Source: Microbacterium trichothecenolyticum
GTDB taxonomy: Bacteria; Actinomycetota; Actinomycetes; Actinomycetales; Microbacteriaceae
NCBI RefSeq assembly: GCF_000956465.1
Contig: NZ_JYJA01000036.1
Span: 124,001 to 188,000 of the forward strand
Direction of reading: 5' to 3'
Length of the DNA: 64,000 nucleotides
Position 1 is the stretch's first letter. The number at the start of each line of letters is the position of its first letter. The notes under the pieces are model-generated. The model was not told where the DNA came from. It searched no databases and worked only from the letters and a program-made list of their open reading frames with translations. A program made the translations under genes and the position numbers. This document shows, one piece after another, positions 24,332 through 32,304 of the stretch.

Positions 24332-26146
24332 TCAGCCGAGCTGCTCGGTGAGCTCGAACCAGCGCTCCTCAACGCCGTCGCGCTCCTTCTCGAGCTCGCC
24401 GATGCGGGCCATCTCGGCGCCGAGCCCGACGTAGTCCGACTGGTCGTGGTCGGCGAGCGCCGTCTTCGCGGTGGCGATCTGCGTCTCGAGCTTCTCGAGG
24501 CGCCGCTCCAGCGACGCGACCTCCTTCTGTGCGGCGCGCAGCTCCTGCCCCGACAACGACGGCGTGGTGGATGACGCGGATGCTGCGGCTGCAGCATCCG
24601 TCGCCTTCGATGTCGTCGGGCCGGCCGAGCGCTCACGCTCGCGCAGGCGAAGATATTCGTCGACGCCACCGGGGAGGTGGCGGAGGTGGCCGCCGAGGAT
24701 CGCGTACTGCTGGTCGGTGACGCGCTCGATGAAGTACCTGTCGTGCGAGACCACCAGGAGCGTGCCGGGCCAGGAGTCGAGGAGGTCCTCGATGGCGGCG
24801 AGCATGTCTGTGTCGAGGTCGTTGGTGGGCTCGTCGAGGATGAGCACGTTCGGCTGCTCGAGGAGGATCAGCAGCAGCTGCAGGCGGCGCTTCTGCCCAC
24901 CGGACAGGTCTTTGACGGGGGTCGAGAGCTGGGCGCTCTGGAATCCCATGCTCTCGAGCAGCTGGCCCGGAGTGAGCTCCTGCGCCTTCGAGCCGCTGCC
25001 GAAGGTGTATGTGGTGCGCAAGCGCGAGATGACGACGCGCACCGGGTCGTCGAGGTGCTCCTCGAGTTCGTCGAGGCGCTGCGTGAGCGTCGCGACCTTC
25101 ACCGTCTTGCCGCGCTTCACGCGGCCGGCGGTCGGCTCCACGTCACCGGAGACGAGGCCGAGCAGCGTCGACTTGCCCGCGCCGTTGACGCCGAGGATGC
25201 CGGTGCGCTCCCCGGGAGCGATGCGCCACTCGACGGGATGCAGCACCTCTCGGTCGCCATACGAGACCGCGGCGTCGAGCAGGTCGACGACGTCCTTGCC
25301 GAGCCGTGAGACGGCGAGCGAGCGCAGCTCGGTGACGTCGCGGATCTCGGGCACGTCGGCGATGAGCACATTGGCGGCGTCGATGCGGAACTTCGGTTTC
25401 GACGTGCGCGCCGGCGCGCCGCGGCGGAGCCATGCGAGCTCCTTGCGGGCGAGGTTCTGGCGGCGCTGCTCGATGACGGCCGCCTGGCGGTCGCGCTCGA
25501 CGCGCTGCAGGATGTAGGCCGCGTAGCCGCCTTCGAACGGCTCGACGATGCGGTCGTGCACCTCCCATGTGGTGTTGCACACCTCGTCGAGGAACCAGCG
25601 GTCGTGCGTCACGACCAGGAGGCCGCCCTGGTTCGCCGGCCAACGGCGCTTGATGTGCTCGGCGAGCCACGCGATCGCCTCGACGTCGAGGTGGTTCGTC
25701 GGCTCGTCGAGGAAGATGACGTCGTAGTCGCCCACGAGCAGCGCCGCGAGCGACACGCGTCGCCGCTGACCGCCCGACAGGCCCGTGACCGGACCGTCCC
25801 ACGCCAGGTCGCCGAGCAGGCCCGCGATGACGTCGCGCGTGCGCGCGTCGCCGGCCCACTCGTGATCGGGGCGCGCGCCGACGACTGCTTCCCGGATCGT
25901 GAGGGCGTCGTCGAGGGTGTCGGCCTGATCGAGCACGCCGACGCGCACGCCGCCGCGGACCGTGACGCGGCCTCCGTCGGGCTCGAGCCGCCCCGCGAGC
26001 ATCGCCAGCAGGCTCGACTTGCCGTCGCCGTTGCGGCCGACGACGCCGATGCGGTCGCCCTCGTCGATGCCGAGCGACACCCGGTCGAAGACGACCTTGG
26101 TCGGGAATTCCAGGTGAAGGGCCTCGGCCCCCAGAAGATGTGCCAT
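24332..26146 (-). CDS. ABC-F family ATPase (Uup/EttA-like ribosome-associated protein)
   Basis: 604-residue soluble protein with two ABC domains (about 1-240 and 300-520) and no membrane segments. Each has a Walker A (GRNGDGKSS; GVNGAGKST), signature (LSGGQRRRV; LSGGQKRRL) and Walker B ending in DEPTNHLD or DEPTNDLD. The inter-domain arm (about 225-265) contains Arg/Lys-rich helix QNLARKELAWLRRGAPART, as in Uup-type proteins. A C-terminal coiled coil (about 535-604) follows a Ser/Ala-rich linker. ABC-F proteins act on the ribosome in translation quality control or antibiotic protection; Uup-like members are mainly housekeeping. TAGCCT lies 9 nt before the ATG. Confidence 0.92.
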   Translation of the reverse strand: MAHLLGAEALHLEFPTKVVFDRVSLGIDEGDRIGVVGRNGDGKSSLLAMLAGRLEPDGGRVTVRGGVRVGVLDQADTLDDALTIREAVVGARPDHEWAGDARTRDVIAGLLGDLAWDGPVTGLSGGQRRRVSLAALLVGDYDVIFLDEPTNHLDVEAIAWLAEHIKRRWPANQGGLLVVTHDRWFLDEVCNTTWEVHDRIVEPFEGGYAAYILQRVERDRQAAVIEQRRQNLARKELAWLRRGAPARTSKPKFRIDAANVLIADVPEIRDVTELRSLAVSRLGKDVVDLLDAAVSYGDREVLHPVEWRIAPGERTGILGVNGAGKSTLLGLVSGDVEPTAGRVKRGKTVKVATLTQRLDELEEHLDDPVRVVISRLRTTYTFGSGSKAQELTPGQLLESMGFQSAQLSTPVKDLSGGQKRRLQLLLILLEQPNVLILDEPTNDLDTDMLAAIEDLLDSWPGTLLVVSHDRYFIERVTDQQYAILGGHLRHLPGGVDEYLRLRERERSAGPTTSKATDAAAAASASSTTPSLSGQELRAAQKEVASLERRLEKLETQIATAKTALADHDQSDYVGLGAEMARIGELEKERDGVEERWFELTEQLG

Positions 26147-26200
26147 GTCCCCTCAAGGCTAGGCGACCGGCAAGGACCGCTCCCGACGATTTCGCGCTTG

Positions 26201-26216
26201 ATACCCCCTGGGGTAT
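26201..26216. promoter_or_regulatory. CsoR/CstR-type operator 1
   Basis: ATACCCC-CT-GGGGTAT, a 7-2-7 inverted repeat typical of CsoR-superfamily operators. It is upstream of the operon encoding a CstR-like repressor and is centred 34 bp before operator 2. Confidence 0.75.
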
Positions 26217-26234
26217 CGTAGATCTCTCGAGAAC

Positions 26235-26250
26235 ATACCCCTGGGGGTAT
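26235..26250. promoter_or_regulatory. CsoR/CstR-type operator 2
   Basis: ATACCCC-TG-GGGGTAT, the same half-sites as operator 1. It ends 16 bp before the start codon at 26267, so bound repressor would cover the start of the transcript. An SD (GGGAGG-AG) follows. Confidence 0.75.
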
Positions 26251-26266
26251 CGAGGGAGGAGATGTC

Positions 26267-27952
26267 ATGCGGATTGTGATCGTCGGTGGAGTCGCCGCGG
26301 GAATGAGCGCGGCGGCACGCGCGCGCCGTCACGACGAATCGGCGGAGATCGTCGTGCTCGAACGCGGCGAAGAGGTGTCGTTCGCCAACTGCGGCTTGCC
26401 GTACCACGTCAGCGGCGAGATCGAGAAGGCGTCCTCGCTCCTCCTCCACACCCCGGCGTCTCTGCGGGCGGCACTCAACCTCGACGTTCGCACGCGCCAC
26501 GAGGTGCTCTCACTCGACGTGGACGCGCGCACCGTCACCGCGCAGTCACCGCGCGGCCTGGTGACACTGTCGTACGACGCGCTCGTGCTCGCCCCGGGCG
26601 CCGCGGCCGTGCGCCCGCCGATCCCCGGCATCGACTCGCCTCGAGTGCACACGCTGCGCACCGTGTCGGATGCCGTCGCCCTGCGCGAGCGCGTGACCGG
26701 CGGCGATCGCCGCGCCGTGGTGCTGGGCGCGGGATTCATCGGCCTGGAGGCGGCCGAGGCGCTTCGCGCGGCCGGCCTGGAGGTCGACCTCATCGAACGC
26801 GCCGACCATGTGCTGCCGCCGCTCGAGCAGGAGCTCGCGACCCTGGTGCGCGGCGAACTGGCCGGGCTCGGCATCCGAGTCCACGACGCCGTGGCCGCCG
26901 CACGTATCGAGGCCAGCGCCGACGCGGACACCGTGCATCTCGACGACGGCACGGTGATCGATGCCGACCTCGTCGTGCTGTCGGTGGGCGTCGCCCCCGA
27001 CACGGGGTTCGCGCGCGACGCCGGCCTCGAGACGGCACGCGGCGCCATCCTCGTCGACGAGCGCGGTCGCACCTCCGCCCCCGGGGTGTGGGCGGCGGGC
27101 GATGCCACCGCGAGCCCCAGGGCCGTGACCGGCGCAGTCGCGCCGGCCGCGCTCGCCGGCCCGGCGAACCGGGCCGGCCGCCTCGTCGCCGACGACATCT
27201 TCGGCATCGCGGATGCGCGCCGGATCCCTGCCTCGTTCGGCACCGCGATCGTGCGCGTGGGCGGCCTCACCGCCGGGCTCACGGGAGCGAACCGCGCGTC
27301 CCTCGACGCCGCCGGCATCGCCTACCGCACGCTCCACCTGCACCCGAACCAGCACGCCGGCTACTTCCCGGGAGCCACCGCGCTGCACCTCGTCGTCCAC
27401 ATCGGCGCCGAGGACGGACGACTCCTGGGCGCACAGGCCGTCGGCGCGGAGGGTGTCGACAAGCGGATCGACGTCATCGCCACCGCGATGCGCGCCGGGT
27501 TCGCGGCATCCGATCTCATCGATCTCGACCTCAGCTACGCACCCCCCTACGGGCAGGCCAAGGACGCCGTGAACCTCGTCGGCATGGTCGCCGAGAACGT
27601 GCTCGCCGGACGCCTGCGGCTCTGGCACGCCGCCGAACTCGACGACGTCCGCACCGAGTCGCTCGTGCTGGATGTCCGGTCGGCGGTGGAGTTCGCAACC
27701 GGACACATCCCGGATTCGCTGAACATCCCGCACACCCAGCTGCGCGAACGGCTCGACGAGGTGCGGGACGCGGCCGACGGCCGGCCGGTGCGCGTGCTGT
27801 GCGCAGCGGGCGTCCGCTCGAACATCGCCCACCGCGTGCTCGCGAACAGCGGGTTCGACTCGGCATCGCTGTCGGGCGGCATCCAGACGCTCGAGCACTG
27901 GTACGGTGCCCGCATCGATCGGATCCTCACCCGCGAAGGAGCCCCCGCATGA
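26267..27952 (+). CDS. CoA-disulfide reductase with C-terminal rhodanese domain (CoADR-RHD)
   Basis: 561-residue pyridine-nucleotide disulfide oxidoreductase fused to rhodanese. The N-terminal FAD motif is VIVGGVAAGMSAAARARR, and the single active Cys42 is in SFANCGLPYH, typical of CoA-disulfide/persulfide reductases. The NAD motif is VVLGAGFIGLEAAEAL, and YAPPYGQAKD marks the dimerisation region. The rhodanese domain (about 465-555) has its persulfide Cys512 in LCAAGVRS. Such fusions reduce CoA persulfides and polysulfides. It is first in an operon, overlapping the CstR-like regulator by 4 nt, behind two operators. Expression should rise under sulfane-sulfur stress (inference). Confidence 0.92.
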   Translation: MRIVIVGGVAAGMSAAARARRHDESAEIVVLERGEEVSFANCGLPYHVSGEIEKASSLLLHTPASLRAALNLDVRTRHEVLSLDVDARTVTAQSPRGLVTLSYDALVLAPGAAAVRPPIPGIDSPRVHTLRTVSDAVALRERVTGGDRRAVVLGAGFIGLEAAEALRAAGLEVDLIERADHVLPPLEQELATLVRGELAGLGIRVHDAVAAARIEASADADTVHLDDGTVIDADLVVLSVGVAPDTGFARDAGLETARGAILVDERGRTSAPGVWAAGDATASPRAVTGAVAPAALAGPANRAGRLVADDIFGIADARRIPASFGTAIVRVGGLTAGLTGANRASLDAAGIAYRTLHLHPNQHAGYFPGATALHLVVHIGAEDGRLLGAQAVGAEGVDKRIDVIATAMRAGFAASDLIDLDLSYAPPYGQAKDAVNLVGMVAENVLAGRLRLWHAAELDDVRTESLVLDVRSAVEFATGHIPDSLNIPHTQLRERLDEVRDAADGRPVRVLCAAGVRSNIAHRVLANSGFDSASLSGGIQTLEHWYGARIDRILTREGAPA

Positions 27953-28239
27953 TGATCACCGGCACCCCCGAAGAGCAGGCCGCCACCCGCAAGCGCATCG
28001 CCAATCGCCTGAAGCGCGCGTACGGCCAGCTGGCCGGCGTCATCGCGGCGGTGGAATCGGATGCCTCGTGCCGCGACGTCGTCACGCAGCTCGCGGCCGT
28101 CACCAGCGCGCTGGATCGCGCGGGCTTCGCCATCGTGTCGGCGGCGATGCGCGACTGCGTCGCCGACCCCGAAGGCGCTGCGGGGGGCGAAGGCCTCACG
28201 GCCGACGAGCTCGAGAAGCTCTTCCTCGCCCTGGCCTGA
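27949..28239 (+). CDS. CsoR-superfamily repressor, CstR-like persulfide sensor
   Basis: 96-residue all-helical repressor of the CsoR/RcnR family (RIANRLKRAYGQLAGV at residues 16-31 is the DNA-binding block). Copper-type CsoR uses Cys-His-Cys. Here Cys41 and Cys70 are kept, but the His four residues before the second Cys is Ala66 (SAAMRDC). That pattern is the one of CstR, which senses persulfides by linking the two Cys. The neighbours are a CoA-persulfide reductase-rhodanese and a Cys-rich peptide, which supports sulfur, not copper, sensing. The ATG at 27949 overlaps the upstream stop and follows AAGGAG. It probably represses its own operon through the palindromes at 26201 and 26235. Confidence 0.88.
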   Translation: MMITGTPEEQAATRKRIANRLKRAYGQLAGVIAAVESDASCRDVVTQLAAVTSALDRAGFAIVSAAMRDCVADPEGAAGGEGLTADELEKLFLALA

Positions 28240-28280
28240 CGCCGGTCGCGGGATCATCCGAATCGAAAGGAACGACATCC

Positions 28281-28442
28281 ATGTGCAGCAGGATCACGTG
28301 CACCACGTGCGGCAAGGCCACCTGGGCCGGTTGCGGCCAGCACGTCGAGCAGGCGCTCGCCGGCGTGCCGCAGACTCAGCGGTGCCAGGGACACGAGCCC
28401 GCGCCGCGGCGCGGCTTCTTCGCGGCGCTGCGAGGCCACTGA
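28281..28442 (+). CDS. Small Cys-rich conserved protein (53 aa)
   Basis: 53-residue product starting MCSRITCTTCGKATWAGCGQ, with Cys at positions 2, 7, 10, 18 and 35 and a His after the last (CQGH). The CxxC near the start and the spaced later Cys suggest a small zinc ribbon or thiol carrier. I recall near-identical small proteins (CxxCGKxTWAGCGxH) in many actinobacteria, annotated without function. GAAAGGA lies 9-10 nt upstream. It follows the CstR-like regulator by 41 nt on the same strand, so it is likely part of the persulfide-response operon. Confidence 0.75.
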   Translation: MCSRITCTTCGKATWAGCGQHVEQALAGVPQTQRCQGHEPAPRRGFFAALRGH

Positions 28443-28488
28443 GCGGGCGCCATCGGAGTCACAGTTCGGGCATCGTCAACCGGACAGA

Positions 28489-28507
28489 TTAGGCTAGGCA
28501 TACCTTG
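28489..28507 (+). promoter_or_regulatory. DtxR/IdeR-type iron box before the adenylation fusion gene
   Basis: TTAGGCTAGGCATACCTTG matches 14 of 19 positions of the DtxR/IdeR consensus TTAGGTTAGSCTAACCTAA. It is 55 bp upstream of the start at 28563, where a promoter is expected. Confidence 0.6.
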
Positions 28508-28562
28508 GACTTGCGTCGGCGACTCTCCCCCGGCGGCGCGTCAGGAGAAAGCCACTCCCTCT

Positions 28563-31208
28563 ATGACCGCGACTGCGCCCGCCCTCGGCCTGTCCCTCCT
28601 CGGAGGGGATCCCGACCACACCGCGCTGATCGCCAACGGCACGCGGCTCGACTACGCGGAGCTGCGCGATCGGGTGACGCGACGCCGTGACGAGCTCGGC
28701 GACGTGCGGCGGCTCGTGATGATCGCCGCGGGCAACGCCGTCGAGCCGATCGTCACCTATCTCGCCGCGCTCGAAGGCGGACACCCGGTGCTCCTGGTCT
28801 CCGGCGACGACGACGAGGCCGCGCGGGCACACCGCGCGTCGCTGATCGCACGGTTCGATCCGGACGTCGTCGCCCACGACGGGGCCTCGGGCTGGACGCT
28901 CGACGAGCGGCGGGCCGGCAGCCGCCACGAGTTCCACCCCGATCTCGCCGTCCTCTCGAGCACGTCGGGCTCCACCGGCTCGCCGAAGCTCGTGCGGCTG
29001 TCGGCCGAGAACGTCCGCAGCAACGCGGCGGCGATCGCCGAGTACCTTCGGCTGACACCGAGCGATCGGGCGGCGACGACGCTGCCGCTGCAGTACTGCT
29101 ACGGACTGTCGGTGATCAACAGCCACCTGCTGACCGGGGCGAGCCTGCTGCTCACCGAGCGCTCCGTCGCCGACGACGAGTTCTGGGTCCGGGCGCGCGC
29201 GCACGCCGTCACCTCGTTCGCGGGCGTCCCGTACACGTTCGAGCTACTCGAAGCGCGAGGCTTCGACGGTGGCGACCTCCCGTCGCTGCGCTACCTCACG
29301 CAGGCCGGCGGACGGATGGCACCCGACGCCGTGCGGCGATTCGCACAGCTCGGCCGGGAGCGCGGGTTCGAGCTCTTCGTGATGTACGGGCAGACCGAGG
29401 CCACCGCCCGCATGGCGTACCTCCCGCCCGGCCTCGCGATGACGCACGCCGGCGCCATCGGACGCCCCATCCCCGGCGGCGCCTTCCGCATCGACGCCGT
29501 CGACGGTGCCGAGTCCGGCGAGCTCGTGTACGAGGGCCCGAACGTCATGATGGGGTACGCCCACGGACCCGAGGACTTCGCCCTCGGGCGCACCGTGACC
29601 GAGCTCCGCACCGGCGACGTCGCGCGGCTGCGCACGGATGGGCTGTACGAGATCGTCGGCCGCATGAACCGCTTCGTGAAGGTCTTCGGCCTGCGCCTCG
29701 ACCTCGATCGCGTGGAGAACCTCCTCGCCGACGAGGGGATCGAGGCCCGCGCGGCGAGCGCCGACGAACGGCTCCTGCTGTTCGCGACCTCCGAGCGCGC
29801 GGCCTGCCGGGCACGCGAGCGCGCCGCCGCCCTCACGGGCGTCCCGGCGCGGGTGATCGGCGCGTACGCGGTGACCGAGTTCCCGCGGACGTCCAACGGC
29901 AAGCGCGACTATTCTGCGCTGGTGCGCTTCGCCGGCCCGCACGACCGCACCACGGCCGCCGCGGCGCCAGTGACCCCGGCCGCCGTCACGCCCGAGGCCG
30001 TGCGCGACCTGTACGCGTCGCTCCTCGGCGAGCCCGGCGCCGGTCTCGACGACTCGTTCGCCGGACTCGGCGGCGACTCCCTGAGCTACGTCGAAGTCTC
30101 CCTGCGCCTCGAGGACATGCTCGGCGCGCTCCCCCGCGACTGGCCGACGCGCTCCCCGCGCGAACTGGCGGCATCGCCCTCGCCGACCCCCGTCGCGAAC
30201 GTGGAGACGGATGCCGCGCACACAGGTGCTGCGACGGCGACCGCCGTGCGCCCCTGGCGCCGCCGCCTCGCGTGGACGCGCCTCGAGACGCCGGTCGTGC
30301 TGCGGGCGGCGGCGATCTTCCTCATCGTCGCGACCCACGCCGATCTCTTCGCCCTCAAGGGCGGCGCGCACCTTCTCCTCGCCGTGGCCGGCTACAACCT
30401 CGCGAGATTCCAGCTGGCGCCCGTTGCCGGAACCGCGCGCCTGCGGCGCCTCGCGCGCAGCGCCGCCCAGCTCGCGGTCCCCGCGGTGCTGTGGATCGGC
30501 GCGGTGGCGCTCGTCACCGGCCGATACGCGCCGACGACCGTTGCGCTCGTGAACAACTTCGTCCCGGACGACGGCCGGTGGAACGAGCAGTGGCAGTTCT
30601 GGTTCCTCGAGGCGATGCTCTGGTCGTTCGCGGGCGCCGCGGCGCTGTTCGCGGTGCGCCGCATCGATCGGCTCGAGCGCCGGGCGCCGTTCGCGTTCGC
30701 CCTCGTCGCGCTCGCGGTCGCGCTCGCCGCCCGCTTCGCGATCGCCGGCCCCACCGCGGAGTACGTGCAGCGGTACTCCGCCCCGGTCGTCCTGTGGCTC
30801 GTCGCGCTCGGATGGCTCGTGGCGCGCGCGGACACGACCGCCCGGCGGATCCTCGTCTCCGTCGTCGCTGTCGCGGCGACCTTCGGCTTCTTCGGCGAGC
30901 CGTGGCGCGAAGCGATCGTGGCGGGCGGGATCCTCGTCCTCGTCTGGGTGAGGGCCATCCCGCTCCCCCGCCTGGCGGTGCCCCTCGTCGTCACGGTGGC
31001 CGGCGCATCCCTGTTCGTCTACCTCACGCACTGGCAGGTGTATCCGCCGTTCGAGCAGAGCGCACCGTGGCTCGGCACGCTGCTGTCGTTCGTCGTCGGC
31101 GTGATCGCCTACCGCCTGTACGTCAGCGCCGGCGCGGGCGCCGCAACCGGGTGGGCGCGGCTGCGCCGCGCGACGACGCCGCTCAGCCTGCGGATGCGCC
31201 GCGCGTGA
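28563..31208 (+). CDS. Adenylation domain - acyl carrier domain - membrane acyltransferase-3 fusion
   Basis: 881-residue three-part protein. (1) AMP-forming adenylation domain, about 1-460: A3 core STSGSTGSPK near 133-142, A5 MYGQTEAT near 275, A7 RTGDVARL, A8 GRMNRFVKVFGLRLDLDRVE, and catalytic Lys447 in TSNGKRDY. (2) Carrier domain, about 475-550, with phosphopantetheine Ser506 in GGDSLS. (3) Integral-membrane acyltransferase-3 domain, about 575-870, about ten helices, with the family R-x10-H motif at Arg581/His592. No condensation or thioesterase domain is present. It would activate an acid, load it on its own carrier and transfer it at the membrane. The iron box suggests induction in low iron. 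The substrate and product are unknown. Confidence 0.85.
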   Translation: MTATAPALGLSLLGGDPDHTALIANGTRLDYAELRDRVTRRRDELGDVRRLVMIAAGNAVEPIVTYLAALEGGHPVLLVSGDDDEAARAHRASLIARFDPDVVAHDGASGWTLDERRAGSRHEFHPDLAVLSSTSGSTGSPKLVRLSAENVRSNAAAIAEYLRLTPSDRAATTLPLQYCYGLSVINSHLLTGASLLLTERSVADDEFWVRARAHAVTSFAGVPYTFELLEARGFDGGDLPSLRYLTQAGGRMAPDAVRRFAQLGRERGFELFVMYGQTEATARMAYLPPGLAMTHAGAIGRPIPGGAFRIDAVDGAESGELVYEGPNVMMGYAHGPEDFALGRTVTELRTGDVARLRTDGLYEIVGRMNRFVKVFGLRLDLDRVENLLADEGIEARAASADERLLLFATSERAACRARERAAALTGVPARVIGAYAVTEFPRTSNGKRDYSALVRFAGPHDRTTAAAAPVTPAAVTPEAVRDLYASLLGEPGAGLDDSFAGLGGDSLSYVEVSLRLEDMLGALPRDWPTRSPRELAASPSPTPVANVETDAAHTGAATATAVRPWRRRLAWTRLETPVVLRAAAIFLIVATHADLFALKGGAHLLLAVAGYNLARFQLAPVAGTARLRRLARSAAQLAVPAVLWIGAVALVTGRYAPTTVALVNNFVPDDGRWNEQWQFWFLEAMLWSFAGAAALFAVRRIDRLERRAPFAFALVALAVALAARFAIAGPTAEYVQRYSAPVVLWLVALGWLVARADTTARRILVSVVAVAATFGFFGEPWREAIVAGGILVLVWVRAIPLPRLAVPLVVTVAGASLFVYLTHWQVYPPFEQSAPWLGTLLSFVVGVIAYRLYVSAGAGAATGWARLRRATTPLSLRMRRA

Positions 31209-32304
31209 CGACGCTTCCCGTCGCGGTGGTCTCACCCGCCGCGGCGTAGAGCACGACGCCGCCTTCGACGATCACACGCACAGCTGTGCCGGGCGCGAAC
31301 GCGGCCGCGCGGTGCTGTGGCACGCGGTACATCAGCTCCGCCTCGAACTCACCGGTGCCGACGCGCAGCCGCAGGTCCGCGGTCGACCCGGCGGGACGCA
31401 CCGCGACGACGGTGCCGTTGGCCACCGGGGCCAGCGTGGCTGCCGCCCCGTGTGCCGCCGCGGCCACGCGCAGCTGTGCGGGGCGCACCATCGCGCGCAC
31501 GCGCGAGGCACCGCCCGACAGGTCGTGCCGCACGGCCAGCCGGCCGAACCCGCACTCGACACCGTCCGCGTCCGAGCGCGCAGGAACCACGAGCGCATCG
31601 CCGAGGAACAGCGCCACGCTCGCGTCGATCGGCGCGTCGTACACCGCCATCGGGTCACCCGACTGCACGAGGCGACCTCCGACGAGAACACCGACCTGGT
31701 GCCCGAACGACAGGGCCTCGTGCTGATCGTGCGTCACCAGCACGGCGGTGACGCCGCTGCGCTCCAGCACGTCGACGACGGCGTCGCGCGTCGCCGACCG
31801 CAGGCCCGTGTCGAGCGCGCTGAACGGCTCGTCGAGCAGGATCACCCCGGGATTCTGGGCGAGCGCGCGCGCCAGGGCCACCCGCTGCTGCTGGCCGCCG
31901 GACAGCTCGTGCGGCATCCGCGCGGCGAGGTCCGGGTGCAGCGACGCCAGCTCGAGCAGTTCGCGCACGCGGCCTGGGCGACCAGGTCCGCGCGGGAGCC
32001 CGAAGGCGATGTTGCGCGCCACCGAGAGGTGCGGGAACAGCGCGCCGTCCTGCGCGACATAGCCGATGCCGCGCCGGTGGGTGGGCACCGTCCTGCCGTG
32101 CCCCGACAGCTCGCGGCCGCCCAGGCTGATCACGCCGTCGTCGGGGTCGACGAATCCCGCGACCAGGCGCAGCAGCGTGGTCTTGCCGCTTCCCGAGGCG
32201 CCGACGAGCGCGAGACGCGTACCGCGGGGAACGTCGAGCGAGACGTCGCGCAGCACCTCGGTGCCGCCGTACGCCTTCGACACGCCCTCCAGCCGAAGAG
32301 TCAT
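31183..32304 (-). CDS. Ferric iron ABC transporter ATP-binding protein (FbpC-like)
   Basis: 373-residue ATPase. The ABC domain (about 1-235) has Walker A GASGSGKTT, signature LSGGQQQRVALARA, Walker B VILLDEPFSALD and VTHDQHEALS. A C-terminal TOBE-like region (about 270-365) matches FbpC/PotA-type subunits. The ATG at 32304 overlaps the permease stop (ATGA). It is the last gene of a binding protein-permease-ATPase operon. The final 26 bp overlap the convergent adenylation fusion gene. Confidence 0.92.
   Translation of the reverse strand: MTLRLEGVSKAYGGTEVLRDVSLDVPRGTRLALVGASGSGKTTLLRLVAGFVDPDDGVISLGGRELSGHGRTVPTHRRGIGYVAQDGALFPHLSVARNIAFGLPRGPGRPGRVRELLELASLHPDLAARMPHELSGGQQQRVALARALAQNPGVILLDEPFSALDTGLRSATRDAVVDVLERSGVTAVLVTHDQHEALSFGHQVGVLVGGRLVQSGDPMAVYDAPIDASVALFLGDALVVPARSDADGVECGFGRLAVRHDLSGGASRVRAMVRPAQLRVAAAAHGAAATLAPVANGTVVAVRPAGSTADLRLRVGTGEFEAELMYRVPQHRAAAFAPGTAVRVIVEGGVVLYAAAGETTATGSVVTRGASAG

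Noticed and set aside
27949..28239. Reading the CsoR-family protein as a copper sensor
   Set aside because: The ligand His is Ala66 and the neighbours are sulfur-persulfide enzymes, with no copper exporter or chaperone nearby.
29244..31235. 663-residue minus-strand open frame opposite the adenylation fusion
   Set aside because: Low-complexity Arg/Glu/Asp/Gly sequence without domains. The plus-strand frame has clear adenylation, carrier and AT3 motifs.
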